DNA of 64,000 nucleotides, taken from NCBI GenBank assembly GCA_022828595.1, contig JAKGHH010000006.1, positions 12,090,633 to 12,154,632 on the forward strand. The letters run 5' to 3'. The translations under genes were made by a program, and so were the position numbers. Under the pieces are notes generated by a model. It did not search any database and was not told the DNA's origin. It saw only the letters and a program-made list of their open reading frames with translations. Source of the stretch: Nelumbo lutea. Its lineage: Eukaryota > Streptophyta > Magnoliopsida > Proteales > Nelumbonaceae. Shown one piece after another: positions 57,518-64,000 of this stretch; position 1 is the stretch's first letter; every line of letters begins with the position of its first letter.

Positions 57518-58212
57518 TGATGAGAGGGGTAATTTGGTCCTCTGTATAACATCATGACATGTGGCATCCAAGTGACACCTTAGCACTAAGTAAGCAGATC
57601 ATCCCAATAGGTCAGCTAGTAGCACCTCGCCTAAGGCCGACCTAAAGGTCCCCCGTATAAGGAACGACCTCCTTCGGGACTGGCCGAGCTAAGTAGGGTA
57701 TAAGTGGCGACCTACAAGGCATGCTCACCGACCTATTACATGGATCTGTTACCAAGACTGAGTCCTCCGGAGTGATAACGCTCGACCGTTAAGCCGACCT
57801 ACCCGCATTATCTGCATCACCATCGATCGGACGAACCTTAGCTCTTTGTGCAGATTACGTAACCGATGGAGATATTCTTCCCAACTTAACAGAAATGGCC
57901 CTCTTGGAATCTCGGACCCATTACAGAGGGTCTCTAATCCCTCACACCTATATAAAGGTCTCATTTCTATTTCAAGAGGTACGCGTGATTCAGCTCTCAC
58001 ACTCTCTAAACTTTCAAGCATTCCAATACTCTCTAATTCTCCAAGAATCTATTTGTTGACTTAAGCATCAGAGTGCTCTCCTCGGGAAAAAAATTGAGCA
58101 CTCTAATATTTCTCTTTTGTAGAACTACTTAGCTCGGCCTCCGATAATGGAAACCTCCAACTTGGCGTCCTAGTCACCTGCCAAGTGAGAGTCGTCAGAT
58201 CACGCATCATCA
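57518..58212 (+). repeat. Gypsy G 3' LTR
   Basis: 695 bp; preceded by purine-rich GAGAGTGGGAGG (polypurine tract). The same CCTATATAAAGG box appears near 57948. Confidence 0.88.
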
Positions 58213-60025
58213 AGGGAATCACAATTGAGAGGTCATATTATGTTCATCCGAGCTTAGGGGAATGGTATTATTTATGTTTGTTTCTCCATTACATAAAAGG
58301 AGCAAAGGGGTATGAGGACTAAAGAATAATCAATGGAAATGCATATGCAACATTTAAGGAGTCATGCTTAACTCTTGGGTTATGTGATGATAATAATGAA
58401 TGGCATAAAGCTTCAATTAAAGCATCTCTTTGGGCATTAAGATTATATTTATGAAATTTGTTTTGTGAAATTTTAATGTTTAGTGATGTTATAAATCATT
58501 TAGAGTTTTGATAACAATATTGGGAGGATTTCACAAATGATATTCAATTAACCTTGAATGGACTATCAATAATATTTAAGGATCTAAATTGATTATTTTA
58601 GAAGGTGATTTTCGATAAATATCACTGATAGTCCAAAAAAGTGGACAAGAACAAATAGTTGCATAATATTTTTAAAGATTGTATTTATGGGAACATTGTC
58701 AAGTACTCCATTAAAGACAAATATATATATTTATATATATGTATAACTTTAGGAATAATAGATGAAGAGTGTTGGAAGTTATAAGAATTTACAAATTCAA
58801 AGTATCAGAGATAGGAGAGTACCATTTGAATCATTTATGGAAGATAAGGATCTAAATTGGATACAGATTCCAAGAAAAAATTTAATTGACAATATTCATG
58901 GAGGAGTTCAACTTCTAATCAATATTGTGTATCCAAATTTCATAAATAAATACTCAGATTGGACATATTTATAACAATATATAATTTTAGTTATGAAAAA
59001 TGTGAATGTTGATGAGATAAATAAAATTATGCTATCTATATTACCAAGAAGTGAGAGAACATACTTAAGCATTGATAGCTTGATTTTCTACAAATGATGG
59101 TGATAGTAAGTAGGATAGGAATCTTCTAAAGCTATTGAACTCACTTAAATTTTTAGGTTTTCCAAATCATCTATTCCAGTTTAAAGTTCGGGCACTTGTA
59201 ATGCTTTTATGAAATTTAAACCTATCAATTAGGTTATGTAATGGAACCCGATTAATAGTTGAGAGGATGGGTAATCGAGTAATTTAAGTGAAGGTAATTT
59301 ACAAGGACTAAATTTGGGAAAATTGTTCAAATATCAATAATTGTTCCCTCCCTTCGACATAGAATAACCATTCGCTATTAACACAAAATAATTTCCTTTG
59401 TGACTTACTTTTGCAATGAATGGGTTTATTTTTCCTAATCCTATATTTTTCCATAGACAACTCTATGTTGCTATGTCCTATGTAACATCTCTACTTGGGT
59501 TGAAGATTTTAATTAGAAATACAGATAATGAAGCAAATAACATTACCTAGAACATTATTTATCATGAGGTCTTTCAAGATATCTCACAACGAGAAATATT
59601 AATCTTAAAATTACAACCATTTCAATTTAATATTAACTTTACACAAGATTTCTTATAATGCCATTTTTTTGTACATCATTTCGTTGCATAGAATAAGGCC
59701 ACCATTGCCCATTCATTACTTTTGTAATGAATGGGTTTATTTGCCCAATCCTATATTTTTTCCATAGACAACTCTATATTGCTATGTCCTATGTAACATC
59801 TCTACTTGGGTTGAAGATTTTAATTAAAAATAAAGATAATGAAGCAAATAACATTACCCATAATATTATTTATCATGAGGTCTTTCAAGATATCTCACAA
59901 CGAGAAATATTAATCTTAAAATTACAACCATTTCAATTTAATATTAATTTTACACAAGATTTCTTATAATGCCATTTTTTTGTACATCATTTCATTGCAT
60001 AGAATAAGGCCACCATTGCCCACTA
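58213..60025 (+). pseudogene. Helitron helicase, C-terminal part
   Basis: Continues the 47147-48196 frame: GITIERSYYVHPSLGEWYYL, ESCLTLGLCDDNNEWHKAS, then PIF1-type helicase pieces VPFESFMEDKDLNWIQIPRK, INKIMLSILPRSERTYLSID, LNLSIRLCNGTRLIVERMGN and LYVAMSYVTSLLGLKILI. Stops are frequent. The last part (59406-60025) is duplicated in tandem. I found no CTRR-like Helitron 3' end. Confidence 0.8.
59406..60025 (+). repeat. 311-bp tandem duplication in Helitron helicase
   Basis: TTACTTTTGCAATGAATGGG near 59406 and TTACTTTTGTAATGAATGGG near 59717 start two nearly identical copies (offset 311), each ending GAATAAGGCCACCATTGCCC. Few differences, so the duplication is younger than most of the decay of the Helitron gene. 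Confidence 0.88.
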
Positions 60026-60469
60026 TTAATAGATGGTTCAATAAACAAATACTGGTGAGAAGATTAAAGAAACAATTCTTTAAGGAACAATTAGTTGAAG
60101 AGACATTAGTAATGGCCATTGTTTTAACAAAATTGTCTTGGCCATGAAATTAATGGCATATGGGGTCAATGTTAATAAGAAAATCATAATACAATCAATC
60201 ACTAGTGCTATCTTATATTAAGTTTAAATCAATGATGAAAGATTTGGGTTACATCTGTGTAGGACAAATTTACTATAGGAAACTTGGGTACAACCATGAG
60301 GATAAACTGATTTTAGTGGTTAATGATTATTGTATTAACATATACATAATAGGGGGAGAAGGCATGAATTAATGTGCATGAGGGTTCATCTTAGCATATG
60401 GTAGAGGATGTTCAAGTTAATGATATTGGTGATGGTGTGGGATTAGTTTTTGATGAAATTGAAGATATA

Positions 60470-61436
60470 GAATAAGAAATGAGTGGTGGGGTTAACGAGG
60501 AAGAAGAGTCCACATCTCTTGAGAATGAAACAAAGGGTCATGAGTAGGCATTCATAACAACTCCACTCAATGAATGTGAAGGTGACATTAGTATTCCATA
60601 TTATGAGCCACGATGTGAGGCAGATGGTCTACATAGAGATGAGGGGATCATGAGATCAAAAGTAGTATTAGATTATAAAGTCTTGGATGAGTTGCATTGC
60701 ATAAATGGGTCTAATGATGAGTAACCTATAAAATTTTATGAATTTGTTGTAAATAGAAAGATAGAGAGGCTCAAGTTGGTGGTGGGGCTGACATTTCATA
60801 ATCCATCTACTTTTAGGGAAGCATTCGTTAACTATACTGTCCTAAATGGCATTCAGTTTGATTATGTGAAAAATAATAAGGAGAGAGCAACTATAGTTTT
60901 AAGAAAAAGTGTGGATGGTGCATCCATGCGTCATGGATGTAAGGTCATAAAGGATTTCAAATAAAAAGATTGAAGACAAATGCGTTTGTGAGCAGACATT
61001 CAAAAATGATAGAGTAACATTTGTATGGTTGGCCAAGAAAGACAAAGACAATTTTAAGGATGATCCAAATTGGAGAGCTATTGATTTATAAAATAAGACT
61101 CTTATATAGTTTAGAGTTAAAGTTAACAAATCAAGAGCTTATAAAGTAAAAAGAAAAGCACTCGTTGATATCAAGGAGATACATTCTAAACAATATAAAA
61201 AATTACCTGATTATTGTCATGACATATTGAGGATTAACTTAGGGAGCCTTATAAAAATAGGGTCCAAAGAGGGTGCCCCTTGACAGCTTAAGAGGTTTTC
61301 TTCAATGTGATTAAGATGGGTTTAAGGAGGGTTGACACCCCTTTATAGGGCTTGATGGTTGCATCTGAAACCCCCAAACTTTGGCCATTTACTTCATGCA
61401 ATTACTCTAGATGGGAATAATTGCATACTAGTTAAG
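60470..61436 (+). pseudogene. Mutator-like (MULE) transposase, N-terminal part
   Basis: LVVGLTFHNPSTFREAFVNY, VKNNKERATIVLRKSVDG, CIHASWM-like and KGFQIKRLKTNAFVSRHS, then NKSRAYKVKRKALVDIKEI and KQYKKLPDYCHDILRINLGS, followed by EVFFNVIKMGLRRVDTPL and GLMVASET near 61300-61370: the N-terminal DNA-binding part and the start of the MULE DDE core. Many stops. Ends near 61436 (HAITLDGNNCIL). Confidence 0.7.
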
Positions 61437-61953
61437 TGTGCAAAATATGTTTGTTATTTAGCTTGCTAAACTAATTAAGTGTAATGCTTTTTGGGGTCTT
61501 GTTAAGACATTTTAGAGTCTAATTCTAGGCATCGATCATAGGTTTTTTATTTGACACGTTTATTTAAATTTCAATGTTAATTTTTAAAGAATGGGATTTA
61601 AGAGACTATTTGTAGGGGTAGCTTGAGCATATACAATTATTGAATTTGAACAAATGCTTATGGACATGGTTGGACCAATAACAATTTTGGTAGTTGAGTG
61701 AGCGAACAAATGCTCATTGACATAATTTTTATCTTTGCCTTTTGATGTAATTGGAGACCCTATGGAGCAAGGTTGGACCTTTATATCGGATATACAAAAG
61801 GTCTGTATCTGATTAGTTTAATATTATACTATCAAAATATATTTATTATTCAGATATACAATTAAGTGTAATTCTTTTTAGGGATTTGTTACAAAGTTTA
61901 ATTTCAAAGCATGAGATTTAAGAGATTCTTTGTGGGAGTATCTTGAATTTGAT
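61437..61953 (+). repeat. Unassigned segment with two diverged copies
   Basis: TTAAGTGTAATGCTTTTTGG at about 61476 and TTAAGTGTAATTCTTTTTAG at about 61864 head two similar stretches, both containing GGGATTTAAGAGA / GAGATTTAAGAGA and a TTTGTAGGGGTAGCTTGA / TTTGTGGGAGTATCTTGA end. No protein. It separates the two halves of the MULE gene together with hAT-like element 5. Confidence 0.5.
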
Positions 61954-61961
61954 TGACATAT

Positions 61962-62549
61962 AGGGGTGGATTTGAGCCAAGTCGAGCCGAATACTTGGTT
62001 ATTCGAGTTCGGTTTGCTGAAATTGTGTTAGGTTCAAGCTCAAGCTCGACCTTGGCTCAGTTCAAAGCTTGGAACAACTTGATTTCGACTGCAAGCCAAG
62101 TTTTTTTATTTTTTTAAATAGTATACATATAAAAACAATTTTTTATTTACATACAAAAAATTAAGAATTATAAAAATCATTTATTATTATACATATAAAA
62201 AAATATACATATAAATAATGTTTTTAGTTTACATACAAAATTTAAGAATTAAAAAAATTATTTACTATTATACATAAAACTAAAAATGTTATATATAAAA
62301 TATTATTATATAATAAAAATTATTTATTATATATATTTATATATTTATTTGTATATGTCTATATGTATATAATAAAAAAATTATTTATTTATTATACTAG
62401 GCTCGCAAGCCTCATGAGTCAAGCTTCACTAGGCTTGATTAACAAACGAGCCTTTATATTAGGCTCAAGCTTGACTCAAAGCTTGGTTTAAAACAAACTA
62501 AGCCAAGCTCGAATAGCTCGTGAGAAACTTGACTCGTGGCCAACCCTAG
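61962..62549. mobile_element. Non-autonomous hAT-like element 5
   Basis: Perfect 8-bp duplication TGACATAT (61954-61961 and 62550-62557). Ends AGGGGTGG and, inward from the right, CTAGGGTTGG. Subterminal zones are full of GAGCCAAG/CTCGAGC/GGCTCAAGCTTG words on both sides (61975-62090 and 62400-62520) around an AT-rich centre with TATATAT runs. No coding capacity. Confidence 0.75.
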
Positions 62550-62557
62550 TGACATAT

Positions 62558-62965
62558 GAGGGTATTAAAGGAATTGGACAAAGATGCATTTGAGTGGGTG
62601 AAGAGGGTTCTACCAAACTTATGGTCTATATTAACATTTTGACCTAGGGCACGGAGTGATGACATATGTAATAACTTCTCTGAATTAGTTAATAAGTGGA
62701 TAATGGGTGTTAGGGACAAGCTCATTATTACCATGGTGGATAGAATCAGAAGACAATTGATAAAGATAATTCAAATGTGATATGAGAAGTTCTCAAAGGA
62801 CAAGGGTCCTATTTTTCCAAATAACCGAAAGAGAATAGAGTAATTATGTGAACTTGTTCGTGATTGTTTCCTTATTTATGCTAGTGGTTCAAACTTTAAA
62901 GTTGACTTCTTTCATAAAAGGGTAGTGGTGAATTTTAAGACAAGGACATCTAGTTGTAGAGCCTG
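62558..62965 (+). pseudogene. MULE transposase, C-terminal part
   Basis: MRVLKELDKDAFEWVKRVLP, SDDICNNFSELVNKWIMGVR then DKLIITMVDRIRRQLIKI, and VVVNFKTRTSSCRA, the start of the SWIM zinc finger. It joins abruptly to a gypsy gag near 62968. Confidence 0.72.
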
Positions 62966-63440
62966 AGGCAAAAATGGACTTGAATGCCATTTCTAGAAAG
63001 TTGGACAGGGTAGATCTTCTAGCCCAGAGCTTGATCAAATTTCACCTTTAACCAGCAATCAGGCCCATCTACACCCTATCCCGAAGTGTGCTCCATCTGT
63101 GCTAGCCCGATCCACCAGGTTGATGACTGCCCCATGGTGGCCCAATTTCCACCCTTTATCCAAGAACAAGTTCAGGCAGCCTAGAGTTTCTCAAGGCCCA
63201 AGAATGGTCCATATTCAAATACTTACAACCTTGGGTGGAGAAATCACCCTAACTTTTTTTGGAGGACACATCAACCCAATCCATAGTCCCAACAATATCA
63301 ACATCCATCCAACTCCATGGTCCAATAGTTTCAGAGGCCACTAGTACAAAGTCAATTCTAGCAGGTAAACCCTAGGAACCAATTGGCCCAACCGTATCAG
63401 GGTTACCCACAACCTCTGCAATCCCATTCAAAAGAAAAAC
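62966..63440 (+). pseudogene. Gypsy gag C-terminus (Athila-like)
   Basis: KMDLNAISRKLDRVDLLAQS, then a perfect CX2CX4HX4C knuckle CSICASPIHQVDDC and PMVAQFPPFIQEQVQAA. PYSNTYNLGWRNHPNFFW follows, the sequence that marks gag of Athila-like gypsy elements, and a Gln/Pro-rich region. Frameshifts and TAG stops. No protease or RT follows before the window ends. Confidence 0.75.
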
Positions 63441-64000
63441 TCTACCCCTTGGCAAACCCAACATAGTTTTTAGTGTTTCTGCTTTTAGGAGTTGAGTTTT
63501 TCTTTTGATTCGAGACCAGGTGGTAGACCTTGAACACCTCAGGAAAACCCTATTCATTGTTCCCTTTGGCCCAAATCCTTTGTGCATCAGTCTAGTTATG
63601 TCGTTGAGGACAATGGCATTTAAGTTGGGGGTGAGGAAAGAGAGAGAGAGAGAGAGAAAAAAAAATGAGAAGCTAAGCCTTTAAATATATAGAATTAAAA
63701 TTTCACTAATTTTTTTCCATTAAAAGAGATTCCCAAATAGAAAAAGTTAAGGAAACTGATAAAATAATATTGAATTTGTAGAAATTGGTAGCAAGTGATA
63801 GGAGTCAAAATTGGTAGCAAGTGATAGGAGTCAAAATTGGTTTCATTTGAATATTGTCGAAACCATTTAGAAATTAGAAAATACTCCCAAGTTTGCCCCT
63901 GTAAAGGTAAAAAGAGAAAGATTGAAAAATTAGACAAAAATTCTTCAAAATTGTTAGAGATAGTGGACTATCCTGAACAGTGTTTGCAAAAAAGAAAAGA
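63441..64000. other. Window end, unassigned
   Basis: Contains a GA repeat (GAGAGAGAGAGAGAG) at about 63638-63657 followed by an A-run, and two tandem copies of a 26-bp unit (AAATTGGTAGCAAGTGATAG and six more bases) starting at 63782 and 63808. The first 150 bp may still be gag-derived. Nothing else recognised. Confidence 0.45.

Larger units (their letters stand above)
48197..58212 (+). mobile_element. Gypsy G (Ty3, Tat-like), complete ends, decayed
   Basis: LTRs 48197-48914 and 57518-58212, both starting TGAT and ending CATCA, with duplication AGGGA (48192-48196 and 58213-58217). PBS-like TTGGCGTCATCTATGGGAA follows the left LTR. Gag, protease, RT-RNase H, a second RNase H-like domain, integrase and a long 3' region with an antisense gene follow. 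The second RNase H and the antisense 3' gene point to the Tat lineage. LTR divergence is high; the coding region is full of stops. It sits inside a Helitron gene. Confidence 0.9.

Noticed and set aside
57068..57520. 150-codon plus-strand open frame before the 3' LTR of gypsy G
   Set aside because: No recognisable domain, Pro/Ser/Thr-rich; the opposite strand carries the better coding signal (antisense gene), so this is taken as its shadow.

Overview
This window is plant nuclear DNA from an angiosperm with a transposon-rich genome; I cannot name the species. The grounds are Ty1/copia and Ty3/gypsy LTR retrotransposons with plant-type domains, L1-like LINEs with a plant RNase H, hAT, Mutator and Helitron transposons, SINE-like sequence, and one nuclear gene with GT-AG introns and a likely plastid transit peptide. 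I see no prokaryotic features, rRNA, intact tRNA or CRISPR.

The only host gene found lies on the minus strand. Its first exon is at 45236-45304 and the eighth at 2636-2738; the 3' end lies beyond the left edge. The eight small exons (66-117 nt) join in frame into 241 codons. They are spread over 42.7 kb because two introns are swollen by nested transposons: intron 5 (10.5 kb) and intron 3 (25.9 kb). I do not recognise the family.

Layout from left to right: 1-2635 is intron 8 with copia and LINE remnants. 2739-6406 is intron 7 with a LINE 3' end. 6964-17448 is intron 5: a hAT-like element inside SINE-like sequence, then a LINE broken by copia A (8440-17010, TSD CCTGA), which carries a truncated copia B. 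17748-43680 is intron 3: copia C (18018-43284, TSD CTATT) holds copia H, which holds copia D (19558-24738, TSD GAGGG) and a hAT-like element (27302-28554, TSD CTCCCTTC). Further right are a ~169-bp tandem repeat and a large hAT transposon (30378-36617), itself hit by a LINE, a hAT-like element and a solo LTR. Copia E (38114-43134, TSD TATAT) sits inside the 3' LTR of C.

45305-45548 is the presumed promoter, bounded upstream by another hAT-like element (45549-46206). The right third has a LINE fragment (minus strand), a decayed Helitron split by a Tat-type gypsy element G (48197-58212, TSD AGGGA), a Mutator transposase remnant split by a hAT-like element (61962-62549), and a gypsy gag fragment.

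All transposon proteins appear broken by stops, frameshifts or deletions; the copia A RT/RNase H frame (419 codons) is the longest left open. Several insertion events can be undone on paper: dropping the insert and one target-site copy restores the reading frame of the host element in the 8.4/17.0-kb LINE, at three sites in the hAT transposase, and in the Helitron. The most unusual signals are arrays of short inverted repeats shared by two hAT-type elements, a copia family (D and E) that lost its gag capsid region before it spread, and the host gene with giant introns.
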